Notes: generated by a model not told the origin, from the letters alone. 37,687 nt of DNA from Nemertoderma westbladi (GCA_032718475.1 JAUCBJ010000849.1:1-37687); one strand, 5' to 3'. Shown: positions 9,325 to 20,759, numbered from the stretch's first letter. A program made the numbers and translations.

Positions 9325-10865
9325 CTATTGGCCGAATCGTAAGGCTGTTTTATTCCTACCGGTTAACCAATCAATCGCGCGTCGATGGTTGTGCTGGTAG
9401 GGTCAACTCAATGTGCTTTATTTATTTGTAGAGGAGGGCGGGTTATTGGAACATTAAGGTGACGAATAGACTGGCGGTTGTCATGGAAACGTTGCTCTAC
9501 GGAGGTTTCAATGGTGGTGGTGGTGGGTGTAAACAATCGTCACATATATTTAACCTTATAGTAAAAGTATTACCACTCAGTTGTATTTCAATTAAATTAG
9601 CCAATGGGTTCTTTTTATTTTTGTGTGCGGTTTGTTTATATTTATCAGAATTAGTTTATCACACTGTCAATAATAACGCATTACTTTAATATCTATCTAA
9701 TTAATTATTAAATTAGAAATTATTTTTCCCTCTTGTTCGAGATTTTTCCCGATAAAATAATTGGTTGTTTTTGGTTAATTTTATCCAATTCAACCATGAT
9801 GTCTAATAAATTGAATTGTCTAAGTTCTATTGTTTATTTCCCTCAACTCGCTTTATTGTCTATCTACCTCGTTCTATTATTTTCCTCAGATGTTTTTAAT
9901 GATTAAAAAATTAATTGATAACCTCACAATCATAGTTGATGACTTTAGATAACCTTAACAGAGCACTTAATTGATTTCTTTTGACACTCTGTAGCTCTTT
10001 GTTAATATTGACATAGCGAGCATGGTGTTCTGTGGTTAGAAAACTTATTTGCATTATTTTGTAAACAATAAACATAATGTTTAAAAAAATCAGTAATAAT
10101 TTTGGAACTGAAGGGCGTGTCCCACCGCCATTATTATAACTTTTGTTGGGCACAGCTTTGCAAAGTCGGCGATCCAGGTAGGATCGAACTGGTGACCTCT
10201 GGGTTGAAAGTCTGACGCTCTAACCATTCAGCTAGCGGCTCAGGTAAAAGGTATAGACCTAGAAATACTATCTGATACGTTGTATGTCCGCAACTTACCT
10301 CCTCATGGCCTCCCATCTCTCAATACCATCATATGCTACCACTGTGCTCAACCCTACTGTACTTGGCCGTATTGTCGTCGTTATACGACGTACTTCACTA
10401 CTTGCTCTGTATTCTTTATTCCCCTTGTGAGACTTGCGACACTGTAACTAGAGGGGTGAGCGCTCCCCACGTTATAAATGGAGAAAATCACTAATGCTTA
10501 TACCCGAAACCAACTTTTGTGTTGTACAATTTTATACACTCAAGGGTAAAGTGAAAGTATTGTTGATAGCTGTATCCTAGCAACACTACTAAATACAATA
10601 AATATTTTTGCTCGATTTTTTTTGAGATTAGGCCAACACATTTTTACATTTTATTTTATTATCTTTAAAACAACTTCTTCTTTATTTTATTTATCTATTG
10701 TAATACAAGGCAGGTTCGTTTTTAAAGAGTACAACTACTTAGTTTGATTTCAGTTAGTTTTCTGTTGTAAGAAGGGGATGGAGGATAATCTACTAAGGAG
10801 ATTTACATCCTCGGGCCAAATCTTAGAGGAAGAAATGCCCGGGCGATCTCATAAAGTAGGAAAAT
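9325..10865. other. 3' flank of kinectin-like gene, unit A
   Basis: AT-rich and without a supported gene. AATAAA-type signals occur (for example near 9807), a tRNA-like SINE lies at 10166-10243, and the unit ends at about 10865 where repeat E starts again. The same order is in unit B at 32133-33690. Confidence 0.6.
10166..10243 (-). repeat. tRNA-like SINE head or tRNA pseudogene, unit A
   Basis: On the minus strand an A-box-like TAGCTGAATGGTTAG and a B-box-like AGTTCGATCC are spaced as in a tRNA, with a D-arm (GCT/AGC) and an anticodon loop CTTTCAA between. The acceptor ends do not pair and the anticodon and T stems are imperfect, so it is not a working tRNA. A second copy is at 32976-33058. 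It is most likely a tRNA-derived SINE or tRNA fossil. Confidence 0.6.
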
Positions 10866-11570
10866 ACCGACCTTAATGGTTTTCTCGACCCAAAATGATA
10901 CTCAACTCACAGACGCGATATCTTATTTTACTACTAATGTAACATATAATGAATTTACTATCTGGTAATTCAGTGACGTAATTCAGTGACCTTCCTTCAG
11001 AAATTTGAATGAGGTTATCTTGGCAACAACATTATAGATATTCAAGAACTATAATAATTTATCACCTTCACTTTATCTGCTAAAATGGTTAGGTGGACAT
11101 GATATATTGAAATAGTGCGGTAAATACTGAGTTACCCAAACACTATTATCCTATCTATTGAACCCGAATGAATAACTTCCCACTAATTTATGGAGCGATT
11201 AATAAAGACGATCAATAATATCTTATATCTATTGGACAATTTTAAAAATTATTTTGAACCTCTAGGTGGCGCTGCGAATTTGTCGAAATTTGTTGGCAAA
11301 TGTTTTAATAATTAATTGTTGGCATTATTACTAATATTTCAAATGGTTGTCTTATTCTGTTGATAATAGTAACCATGCGCATAAAGTGTAGTTAATTTCA
11401 TAATATTTATTAATTACATGGGAAAAGTAGAACTTTTATTCATTGTTCTCGAGACATTTTATTTACCGAGCGCCAGCGAAGTTAATAAAGTGTCGAGAGA
11501 ATATTGAAAAATAGATGTTCTACGTTTATTCCCATGTGATACGTAATTTTGTTCTTAAATTGGTACTTTT
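10866..11570 (+). repeat. Repeat E, copy 2 (start of unit B)
   Basis: Direct copy of 883-1571 with scattered changes, including the hairpin (11414-11538). It follows immediately on the end of unit A, which defines the tandem junction. About 85 bp present after the repeat in unit A (1572-1655) are missing here. Confidence 0.85.
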
Positions 11571-11633
11571 TTCCAATTATTGTACTCTTCAACTCCTGAT
11601 GCTGCCTTACTTAATGTTAAATAAATTATCTAT

Positions 11634-11732
11634 TGTGTAATCCCGATATACTGTACGTGTTTGAATGCTTTATATATATATATCTCTTACCGGTATGCCA
11701 TACTGACTTATGATTATTATACAGATTACACT
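11634..11732 (+). repeat. 5' LTR (99 bp)
   Basis: Begins TGTGTAATC and ends GATTACACT, with a TATATATATATA stretch that could serve as the TATA region. GTGTAATC and GATTACAC are mutual inverted repeats. The end is CT, not the usual CA, in both LTRs, so the exact border is ambiguous by 1-2 bases; the 5-bp target duplication supports the limits given. Confidence 0.85.
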
Positions 11733-11760
11733 TGGCGCAGTGTGTAGGATACGAACCTAC
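11733..11760 (+). promoter_or_regulatory. Extended primer binding site for a serine-like tRNA
   Basis: TGGCGCAGTGTGTAGGATAC and the next eight bases are the complement of a tRNA 3' part: CCA, discriminator G, a 7-nt acceptor strand, and a whole T-arm whose 5-bp stem pairs perfectly. The match to the tRNA fold reaches 28 nt instead of the usual 18. TGGCGCAG is typical of tRNA-Ser; the identity is inferred. Confidence 0.7.
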
Positions 11761-11958
11761 TACTGTACTACAGTACTACCTCTGTACCGGTAGGTCTTCC
11801 CTACCCACAGACCCACTACGACTGTACGATGTACTATCTGCTGTATCTGACTGCTGCACTGACTGACACGTCAAGCTGGTAAATAGTACCGGTACTGTTC
11901 AATATTATTTATATTAGCCTATATTCTGATATTGGATCCATTTCTAACACTCTACCGA

Positions 11959-12825
11959 ATGGCTAACGACCACCGAGACCCCCACTCATTTATCCTCCGC
12001 TGCGTTCCCCCCACCTTCGACATCGACTCCGAACAGTCGACGTGGGACCTGTGGAGAGATGAGTGGGACGCGTTCCTGGTCACGTCCGGCATGGAAAACC
12101 TGCGGACTGCCGACCCCAACAATCCACCGGACCCCACAGTATCAGCAGAACTACTGCGCGTAACGAATCGCCAACGGCGGGCCGCCCTAACCACGGCATT
12201 CTCGCGCAGCACGAACGCTATCGTGAAGGGTCTCGGTTTGTCGGCAGCAGACAACCAAAACGCCGCTACTGTGATCGCCTCCCTAGACACCCACATTAAA
12301 GGAGGAACCAACAAGCGGGTGCACCGCCAAGAACTGACCTGGCGCGCCCGACTGACCGAGGAGACCCCAGAAGCATTCCTCGTTAATCTGCGAGAAATCG
12401 CAGCCAAGTGCGGCTTCGAGGCACTCCCTTCCACTGACGCCCACTTCAATGAACGGCTCCTCGATCAATTCATTGCAGGTTTTAGCAATAAGGAGGTGAC
12501 AGAGCAACTGCTCCTCCTCCCCAATGGCAGCTCCATCACCGCCGCCCTACACCTCGCCCAGTCCGTCTGGACCGCCCGCAAGGACGCCGCAACGATATCT
12601 GCCCCTGCTGCACCAACCCCAGTGACACCCGCAGCCTCGCGGGCCAACGTACCACCACGCAACCGCCCACCTGGAAACCGACGCAACCGGAACCCCACAT
12701 TGGCCTCGCGTTGCACCAACTGTGGCTACCCACCCCACGGACCCGGTGAATCCTGCCCCGGCACCAACGCCCGCTGCCGCCACTGCAACAAATTGGGGCA
12801 TTACAACAGGATGTGCCCCCGCTAA
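11959..12825 (+). CDS. Gag protein of the Mag-like element
   Basis: A 288-residue ORF from the first ATG (MANDHRDPHS) to TAA. Residues ~20-200 form a helical capsid-like region. The C-terminus is Pro/Arg-rich and then has two zinc knuckles: a variant C-X2-C-X4-H-X5-C and a standard CRHCNKLGHYNRMC. The knuckles bind the genomic RNA during particle assembly. The frame stays open upstream to 11932 without an ATG. The stop overlaps the start of the pol frame, which is shifted by one base, so Gag-Pol would need a -1 frameshift or reinitiation at the ATG at 12825. Confidence 0.85.
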   Translation: MANDHRDPHSFILRCVPPTFDIDSEQSTWDLWRDEWDAFLVTSGMENLRTADPNNPPDPTVSAELLRVTNRQRRAALTTAFSRSTNAIVKGLGLSAADNQNAATVIASLDTHIKGGTNKRVHRQELTWRARLTEETPEAFLVNLREIAAKCGFEALPSTDAHFNERLLDQFIAGFSNKEVTEQLLLLPNGSSITAALHLAQSVWTARKDAATISAPAAPTPVTPAASRANVPPRNRPPGNRRNRNPTLASRCTNCGYPPHGPGESCPGTNARCRHCNKLGHYNRMCPR

Positions 12826-13860
12826 TGCGAGCCCCAGTACCACCCTCCCACCCTCACACAGAGGAGGACGCGGCCTATTCTGGCACTGCCGAGGTGTGGT
12901 CGATCCTTTCAGGCACTGAACTGGAGAGCGCCCCCATCATTTCTGCCTCAGAGCAACTGGAGGCTATGGAAACGGTGACTGTGGGCCTCCAAGTCACCAA
13001 GAACCCAAAGTTTGGTTTCAAGGAGCTCCAGTTCCTCCCGGACTCCTGCGCCAACATAACCGCCATCCCTTTCCGGATCTTCTTGGCGTTCGGTGGGACC
13101 ACTGCTAACCTCCGCCTAACCAACTCGGCGATCCAACCACCCCGATTAGCCAATGGTAGTCGTTCAGGGTGGTTATTCAAAGGAGTATTCCAGGCTACCA
13201 TCCAGTGCCACTTGCTGCATACAGCTTGCACCACGGAAGTCTGGGTCCTGAACGGCCTACACCAGCCACTGCTATCCCGCAGAACTTGTTTCCTTTTAGG
13301 CATCCTCCAGAGCCCGATTCTCCGTGGCGGCCAGCCACCCACTCGCAGCGCAGCCCTGCCACAATGCGCACCAACCACCAGCTACACCCTGCAGGCACAG
13401 CCGCCACCTCCAACTCCCACCACCCAGCCACGACCTCCCGTTACTGGGCCGCCACCGGCGCTGTGGGAGTCCCTCGTTGCCAGGTTCCCCCGCCCTCTTT
13501 CAGGGATTTGCAGGGTGATGCGGGGCGGCGACATAACAATTAAAATGATGCCTGGGGAGAAACCCTCCTTCCACTACGCGAACCGCGTTATCCCCGCCAA
13601 CCTCGAGGCCGCCTTTGAAAAGGAGCTGGACGAGCATGTCGCCATGGGAATCCTGGAGCCGGCAGACGATGAGAATGACCCGAGTGAGTGGCTCAGCCCC
13701 ATGGTAGTAACCCGGAAAAAGGACGGAACCTCGGTCCGGATTACAGTCGACCTCCGGGAGCTGAACCGCCACACCGTCCGGCCCTCCTACATCGCGCCGT
13801 CCCCCTTCCAGGTTGTATCCCGCATCCCCCCAACGGCGCGCTGCTTCACGATGGCTACCT
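12825..13860 (+). pseudogene. Pol 5' part: protease and start of reverse transcriptase
   Basis: The frame opens with the ATG overlapping the gag stop. The aspartic protease region has LPDSCANITAIP, with DSC where family members normally have DS/TG, and a later LLGIL strand. After a proline-rich linker the RT fingers follow (MGILEPAD, SEWLSPMVVTRKKDG, VDLRELNRHT, FTMAT). Homology stops abruptly after FTMAT, at about 13860, and jumps to the region just before RNase H. The palm with its YxDD catalytic box, the thumb and the connection are gone, several hundred bases in all. The frame ends at 13934 in unrelated sequence. The product could not be an active polymerase. Confidence 0.85.
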
Positions 13861-15803
13861 CAACACCAGACGGCGTTCGAGTCGACCCGGGCAGTCCTGT
13901 CCAGCCCCCACTTCCTCTCTGGATTCCACCCTGACCGCCGGACAGAACACCTCACGGACGCATCCCGCATTAACGGCCTCGGGTTCGTTCTCCGCCAGTG
14001 GGACACAAGTGCAAACCGTTGGCTCACGGTCCAGTGCGGCTCCCGGACCCTCGCCAAATACGAGGCCAACTGGTCTGGGATGGCCGAATTGGAGGCCCTC
14101 GGTGCAAGTGTCGTTACTTTCTCGATGGGTTGCGTCACTTCGAGATAGTCACGGATTGCAGCCCATTGATCCCCATCCTCAATGACCGCCGTCTGGACCA
14201 GGTGAGTAACGACCGACTTCTCAAACTCAAAACCCTGCTGTCCCGCTACAACTTAACAGCAAGACACCAGAAGGGGTTGAAACACCTGATCGCGGATGCC
14301 TTCTCCCGCGCACCACGCCACACCCCCCAGCCCGACGACCTCCTGCTCTCCGCTAAAGACGACGCCGACCGTGAGTTTATCGTTAACACCGCGTGCGACG
14401 AGATCCCGTCAGTTGAGTCCCGAGACGCCCGCCTCCAACAGGTCAGGGACGTCGGCCAACGTGACCCTGTATACCGGGCCCTGTTATCCATAATAAGGGA
14501 GGGCTGGCCGACCTCCAAACACAATGTGGAGGACGACCTCATCCGGCCTTACTTCGCGCACCGCACTGAACTGATGGTTCACGATGGCATCATCCTCCGT
14601 GGACCACAGCTCTACATCCCAGTCGAGATGCGCCCGGAGACCCTCCACCAGCTCCACGCCACCCACCAGGGTCTCAACAAGACCCGGGACCGAGCCAGCC
14701 GGTCTGTTTGGTGGCCCTCTATCGCCCACGACGTCAAACAGGTGGTAGAGCGATGCCAATCATGTCAGACAACCCTCCCGTCCCACGCGGCGGAACCACT
14801 CCAACGTAACCCGGATGCAACCCGCCCATTCCAACGAGTCCATGCCGACCTCCTCCAAGTCGACCAGACCAACTATTTCGTGGTCACCGACGAGTTCACC
14901 GGCTGGCCGACGTTATTCCGATTGAACGCGAACACAACGTCCACCCCCATTGTGAATTGCCTACGCAAGCTGTTCCTCGCCACACCGGTGCCTACCATCT
15001 TCCACCCAGATGGTGGAACACAACTCGTTTCCGAGGAGGTGAAAAAGTTTCTCCGGCAGTGGGGTGTTACCCTGGAACCATCCAGCCCCCACCTCCCCCG
15101 CACCAATGGTCGAGCGGAGGCTGCCGTGAAGGCCGTGAAGAAGATAATCCGTGGTGCCAAACACGATTCGGACGGGATAGCACGCGGGATACTGGCGTTC
15201 CGAAACACTCCACGTTACGGCGGACGCTCACCCGCCGAACTACTTTACGGCCACAATATCCGCGAGTTCCTCCCCGTCCACTTCACCGCATTAGACGAGA
15301 AGTGGCGCAAGACGTTCCACCAACTCGACGCAATTGCGGAAACCACACGTGAAAAACTGTTAGCAAACTACAACTGCCACACGAAGCCGCTGGAGGCGCT
15401 GCCAACCGGTCACCCCGTCCTTATACAGGACCCCCGCGACAGGCGATGGACCGGACACGGAACCATAGTCGAGGCCATGCCCAACCATGACTACCTTGTG
15501 CGACAGGGAAGCGGCCGTGTCCTGAGGCGCAACCGCGTTTTCCTACGCACGCGGCAATTTACAGCGCCACCTAGCGGCCTCCCCACACCATCAACCGAGA
15601 GACAGCCACCAACAGCACCACAGCCCAACCCACCATCAGACCCCAAACCTAACTGGAGCGAGGTCGCCAGCCGCCCAGCGCTGGCTCAGGCACAGCCACC
15701 GGCACCTACCCCACATGTGGCGCCCCCTAACGGCACCCGTACCCACACCCAATCGGGGAGAACCATCAGACCTCCCCAACGCTATGCAAATAGCAACTAT
15801 TAA
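13861..15803 (+). pseudogene. Pol 3' part: RNase H and integrase
   Basis: The RNase H half begins in one frame (13861-14110, with LTDASRINGLGFVL) and continues in another from about 14110 (HFEIVTDCSPLIPIL, ADAFSRAP), so one frameshift breaks it. The integrase is intact in the second frame to the stop at 15803. It has an HHCC zinc region (LHATHQG to CQSCQ) and a catalytic core with the first Asp in HADLLQ (14847), the second in HPDGGTQ (15009) and the Glu in NGRAEAAVK (15117). It ends in a Pro-rich tail. Intact DDE residues mean the integrase fold could be made if translated, but no in-frame start or protease link remains. Confidence 0.88.
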
Positions 15804-15892
15804 AAAACTATCGCATACTACTGTATTAAATAAACACATTACCAAACTCACTACAAAGCGTACTCGTAACCCCCACCCACCCCACCCACCAC

Positions 15893-15900
15893 CAGGGGGG
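15893..15900 (+). promoter_or_regulatory. Polypurine tract
   Basis: AGGGGGGT lies directly before the 3' LTR start (15903), after a C/A-rich stretch. This is the usual place for the plus-strand primer of reverse transcription. Confidence 0.7.
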
Positions 15901-15902
15901 TA

Positions 15903-15999
15903 TGTGTAATCCCGGTATACTGTACGTGTTTGAAGGCCTTATATATATATCTCTTACCGGTACGCCATACTGACTTATGATTATTATACAGATTACACT
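15903..15999 (+). repeat. 3' LTR (97 bp)
   Basis: Matches the 5' LTR except for four substitutions and loss of one TA. It is followed by TCTAT and then by sequence collinear with unit A from 1718 onward, which proves the insertion point. Confidence 0.88.
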
Positions 16000-16004
16000 T
16001 CTAT

Positions 16005-16240
16005 GAGACTGTATATGGTTTGTAAATATGCTACCCGGGTGTAGCTGAGAATTTCCACCCCCCGGTTAAAATTCACTAGTGTATATTTTAACCCCACGGT
16101 TAGAATTCCAGTTCACTTGGGTATTTTAACCGGGGGTGAGACTACACTGGGTGATTTTTAGTGAAATTTAACCCCCCTCGCCCTCCTCAGTGTATTCTTA
16201 CCCCCCATGGTAATTTAAAGTTCAATATAATTTAAATTCA
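16005..16240. repeat. Left half of foldback repeat in unit B
   Basis: Collinear with unit A 1718-1985: the same GTGTAGCTGAGAATTTCC opening, CCCCCGGTTAAAATTCAC units and GGGGTGAGACTACACTGGG. Homology ends near 16240 (TTCAATATAAACCT) where extra DNA starts. Confidence 0.75.
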
Positions 16241-17501
16241 ATATAAACCTACTACTTGTATTTTATTTATTAATCAAGCACGTTAAGTAAAAACCTTACC
16301 GGTAGGTATGTCAGTGCCAAAGTATGTAAAAAACTAAAAAGCAACAAGACCTAGACGTTGCATGTGTAAAGGCTTTTGCGGGATTGGCTAGTCATTTTTT
16401 CCCTGCGAAGTACTCTTTAGATGTTTTAAAGGACATAAAAGTCGTTTCCTTACTGTACCGGTATTTTAGTGGACATAAAAAGCTATTTTTCTGTATGTGT
16501 ACTTTGGCGGACATAACTAGCAATCCTATGTCGCAATACGCCATAATACTCTCTACACAGTGTAGTTCAGATTACGACATCTATCAGCTGATTTGGTGTA
16601 CTCGTGGAACTTTCTTTGTTCAGGCCCACTCTGTGCAATCACTCGACCAATCAGCGTGATTTTCAGTTTATTACACAGAGGCCTCCGGGAAATCGCGCAA
16701 TGCATTACGGTTTATGTTTACCTTTTTTCCTGATGCCACGAACATCGGCTGTGGAATAATTCTGTGTTTCAGACTTTAGCCAAACATTAGAACGGCTTGA
16801 TTACCGGAACGTATAACTGTTACCAAGCCAAGTCTTACGGTACCACCGTGCACTCAATGCATTATGGCCTTTCACCGCATTATTTTACTGCTATTTACTG
16901 TCGGTTATTAATTGTATCAGTTGATGGAATATTATTATATTTGGATAATATCGAGAAAGAATCATAAAAACCCCATCTTCTTGATATACTGAAGGTAAGA
17001 GACAGGTTACATATAGCAATTGCGACTCATATTATATTGGTTTTGGAGTGAATCTAATGCTATTTCATAGGCACTACATGGGTCAATTGCTGTTCTCTTT
17101 ATATGTGACTAAAATTAGTAAAGGTCGGCAGATTGGTGTGCAGTATTGTGCGATAGAGTGCATGGTTTGACTGGTAACTAAGCATCTCCTAAAGAATGCG
17201 CCTTATACGTGAATCATAAGCCATACCGTTGTGTTTAGTATAAGTCATAACTCTGTTTACATAATTAGAGCGCCACGTCCTAAAGGAACTGTTAATATTT
17301 CCCGAAAGTGAATAATATTTGTCAGAGATTATATATTAACGATCAATCGAATAATACAGTAGGCTTACAACGCAATAAGGTCAAGTCTTCCGAATCCAGT
17401 CTCCCGGGTATATCCAGCGGGTGAATGGTCGCGCACTAGGCTGGCTTCGGCTAATGTAGTGTTTATTTGTATCAAGTACTTGTCATAGGCTAAAGTCGAT
17501 T

Positions 17502-17563
17502 TATAATCTAGAAGACATATAAATTTGGCAGGTTAAACTGCTAAAGGTCTTAAAAGCGCGAAC
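17502..17563. repeat. Short dispersed repeat, copy 2
   Basis: Matches positions 1-60 with a few substitutions and one extra base. It lies in the unassigned extra DNA of unit B. The two copies are in the same orientation. Confidence 0.7.
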
Positions 17564-17795
17564 AGCATGCAATCAGCTGACAGCAGCCAACTGATCGGTA
17601 GGTTTCGCCCCGAAACTGAAGGCATTCTCAGGAGACCAAGCCAGGAAATGTAGAGAGAGATTCCCAAAGGGGGACGGAACAGGTAACGAAATGAAGATAT
17701 GTCTGTAACTAACCACTGGGTAGCAGCACCGTAAACTTGCACAAGTCACTTTCTGCTTGATACCTACCTACATGCAGTTAAGACCACAGGAGACG

Positions 17796-17822
17796 GGGTG
17801 GGGGTGGGGGGGGTGGGGGGGG
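17796..17822. repeat. G-rich tract with quadruplex potential
   Basis: Four or more runs of 4-8 G separated by single T bases. Such tracts can form G-quadruplexes; no function is shown. Confidence 0.7.
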
Positions 17823-18086
17823 AACTCGACTAAACCCGACCCTTAATATCCTGCCTCAATGATAAATTCTCAATTTAGAGGAAGGAGCAGGTTACAGTGG
17901 CGCGTTATTTTAACCAAAACAATAAAGTAAACACAATAGAAAAGGTTACAGTTTTATTATTGAGAGTAATCAACTTTTATTTGCGTCCAATTTCCCCTGG
18001 AGAGGGATGAATATTAATTTCATTGCGTCCAGTTTCCCCCCCTAACTGGACCACAGATACACATATGTGTACCGACCACATATATG

Positions 18087-18144
18087 CAGGGGCAGATTAA
18101 GGACATGGCGGCCCGGGGTGCACTTTTTCACAGCTCCACCCCCA

Positions 18145-18175
<31 letters not shown>

Positions 18176-20753
18176 GTATCTGTGTTATGCATTGCGGCAA
18201 AACAGAGCTTTTTTTTTACAAATTTAAGTTTGTGCGACAAGTGAAAAATCAAGTCCAGTCTCATTTAAAAATTATATAATATATATAATTATATGACTTT
18301 ACAAATAAAACATTAATTAATAAATTAAAACTAGTTTAACTAATTAATTAAAAAATTAAAGTAGTAAAATGTATTGGCCGCAAATATATACAATTATGAG
18401 AAATATTATTAACAACACAGTTGTTGCAGTTACAATACTAAATACTACTGGTTAATACGCAGATACTACTACTACTACTACTACTAGGATCGGCATGCTT
18501 CGTTGCAGCTGCATTTTTAAGAATGCTGTGCCGGCTTATCAACAAAATTGCACAGCCACAACTCCCTATCACCCATGACATTTTCTAGATCATCCGCATC
18601 TTCAAGGCCAGTGTCCTTTAAGATGCGTCTCAAGAAAGTCATGGGCTGTCCACCATGCTTATTCACTCCATGAGGCTGCCAAAGTACAAGATTATGCACT
18701 GGCTGGTCCTCACGGCGAGAGCAATGTCCTGCAAAGCGGAGGCGGCTCCGTTTATATTAACTCAACAGTATCTCGTAGTCCATAAACTTTACACGGACTT
18801 TAATGTGATAAATAATGTGATCGCTACCACAAACTGGTTCAGCCCTTTTTTGCCTTTTGTAGCAATCAACGGGTTGGCAGGCGCACCCACTATCTGATTT
18901 CATACGAGAGTTAAATGCGAACTGTATACCTGTACAGTACTGTATAAAGACATACCAGTAAACGACAGTACGAAATACGGTATACTGCTGCAGGACAGCT
19001 ACTGTATCAGCTAGGCAATAAGTAGGCCTACAGTACTTGTTTAGTTTCATTATCAACGTCAAGAATGATGACGACAAGGATGGTCCAACATATTGTTTAA
19101 TGTTTAGTGCAGTGTTCCAGTGTTGTATACTTTGTATACGTTTTCTACATTTCATATTTAAAAACGCTGTATACTTTGGAAAAATATGGTGATTCTTTGT
19201 GTGTATACTTAGTAGAATTTTATGTATACTTTGTAACAAATCACATCACATTTCCAAAGTATTCACCACCATTACCTAAAAGTTTCTCTATTAATGGAGA
19301 ATAATTCAAAGTCAAAGTATTCTTGCCGATTGTAGTTAGAATATTCGATATCTCCGCGAAATTCTGCATCGTTTGGTGGGTCAGTTGATATAAACCCGAG
19401 TTTTCTTCCTAAATATTTTATATGAATTAATGTGGATCCAAAGATACAAGTTTATATCCTTTAGCAACTTCGAGAAGATGAATTGTTCCTGTTTGAAATA
19501 GGGTCAATATCATGACAAATTGTATACAGCATTCAAATCCTGAATTATCCGGCTTTCAAATGAGCTATCATGCATGTGCACACTATGTTCACACGAAGTG
19601 TCATGCGCCATTAAAAAATGTTATTCTTTACCAAAAATTTACTTTTATTGCATCCCCTATCGTTTACTATGCACAATTTAACGAATAATACCTGGAGTAT
19701 GTCTTGATGTGTCTAAAATTGTCAGACAACACTTCCAGAATACATATAAACATAAAAGACCCGAGTTGTTTATCTTGGTCCTGAATGAAAAGAAAGCAAA
19801 ATTGCTATATAAAAGTAATATTTTCCAAAGTATACCATTTGGTAGACACAAAGGGGGTGATATTTGTCTGTATCATAAGGGGTGTTAGTTTTATCAGATT
19901 TTAATGATTCTTAACAGAAGCGGAATATAAAAACATTTCGAATGAGCCCTGGTTCACGAAAATTGGTTGAAAACTTCAAAAGTTATGAGTATTTATATAG
20001 AAAACATGTAAGTGTAACGCTTTTTTTAAACAGGACCATAATATATAGCATTGTGTTACCATTATTAGAGGGAAGCCTTATTGTATAAGCTCACTGGGAT
20101 ACCCCAACCGTCGAGTCAGACAGCCAATAGAATAAATTCACCTTCAATATACAGTACTATGTGTATCCTTGTCTGTGCCACTAATGAACTGCATATACCC
20201 CATGTTAAATAAATACATGTTCTGGAATGAATATTTACGACATTGGCTGCGCTCCCGTTCGCGTTGACTACTAATGGCCCTCCTATTTAGTTTCACTGGC
20301 ATTCTTAACATCGTACTGTACAGTTGCAATACATGTTAGCATTGGTTAGCATTAGGCCCACACATAGGGTTGCCCAATACCCAGCCGGCTACTCCTACTC
20401 CAGTTGCCACACAACCAATATAATTAACTCATGTTTACTTTACTATGTTTCTACTTGTTTCTGCCACTACGAGCTGAATTTTTCACCCCATGTTAAAGAA
20501 ATATATGTTCTGGAATGGATATTTAATGACATGGGCGATGCGCTAGATAAAATAACGATAGATAATAGCATTATTGTTCCAAGGCAAAGGTGATTTAATA
20601 ACAAAATGTGGCTTATTCCGTTAAAAAGAATGTAATAAATAATGTAGAAAATAATGTACTTTATACATTAAATTGCCAAAAGCACCTGGCGGCCCCTTGG
20701 CGGCGGCGGCCCGGTGCACCTGCACCCATTGCATCCTCCTTAATACGCCCCTG
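18087..20753. mobile_element. Non-autonomous hAT-like element 1 (2.67 kb)
   Basis: The ends are inverted: CAGGGGCAGATTAAGGA on the left and TCCTTAATACGCCCCTG on the right, with one or two mismatches. The next internal bases (GGCGGCCCGG with GTGCAC) also match in inverse. The flanking 8-mers CATATATG and CACTTATG agree at six of eight positions, fitting an 8-bp hAT duplication. Removing the element rejoins sequence collinear with unit A near 2028. There is no transposase ORF. Inside are a 27-C run (18145-18171), a LINE fragment and a degenerate internal duplication (about 20180-20250 versus 20465-20545). Confidence 0.75.
18463..18750 (-). pseudogene. LINE 3' fragment nested in hAT-like element 1
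   Basis: On the minus strand the open stretch 18517-18750 reads RSRLRFAGHC, then LVLWQPHGVNKHGG, then LKDTGLEDADDL and DRELW. This is the C-terminal end typical of a family of LINE reverse transcriptase ORFs and resembles the tail of the LINE at 27111-29028. A run of TAG triplets (18463-18486) follows as the 3' tail, as it does in the other LINE. No RT core is left. Confidence 0.75.
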
Positions 20754-20759
20754 CACTTA

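Larger units (their letters stand above)
11634..15999 (+). mobile_element. Ty3/gypsy LTR retrotransposon, Mag-like, defective
   Basis: A 4366-bp element with LTRs of only 97-99 bp, a 5-bp target duplication TCTAT (11629-11633 and 16000-16004), a tRNA primer site at 11733, gag, pol fragments and a polypurine tract AGGGGGG next to the 3' LTR. The empty site is seen in unit A at 1713-1717. The LTRs differ at four bases plus a 2-bp TA indel, so the insertion is not very recent. Very short LTRs, a serine-like primer site and a Gag with two zinc knuckles fit the Mag group. It cannot be autonomous, as the RT core is deleted and the RNase H frame is shifted. Confidence 0.92.
16241..18078. other. Unassigned extra DNA in unit B
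   Basis: About 1.8 kb that has no counterpart in unit A and no supported ORF or clear terminal repeats. It contains a second copy of the short repeat at 1-60 (17502-17563), several GGACATAA motifs (16430-16520), and near the right end two similar TGCGTCCA(A/G)TTTCCCC tracts (17983 and 18023). It may be one or more old insertions. Confidence 0.5.

Noticed and set aside
10166-10243. Functional tRNA-Glu(UUC)-like gene on the minus strand
   Set aside because: Acceptor arms do not pair and the T-stem is poor, so it is a fossil or SINE head.
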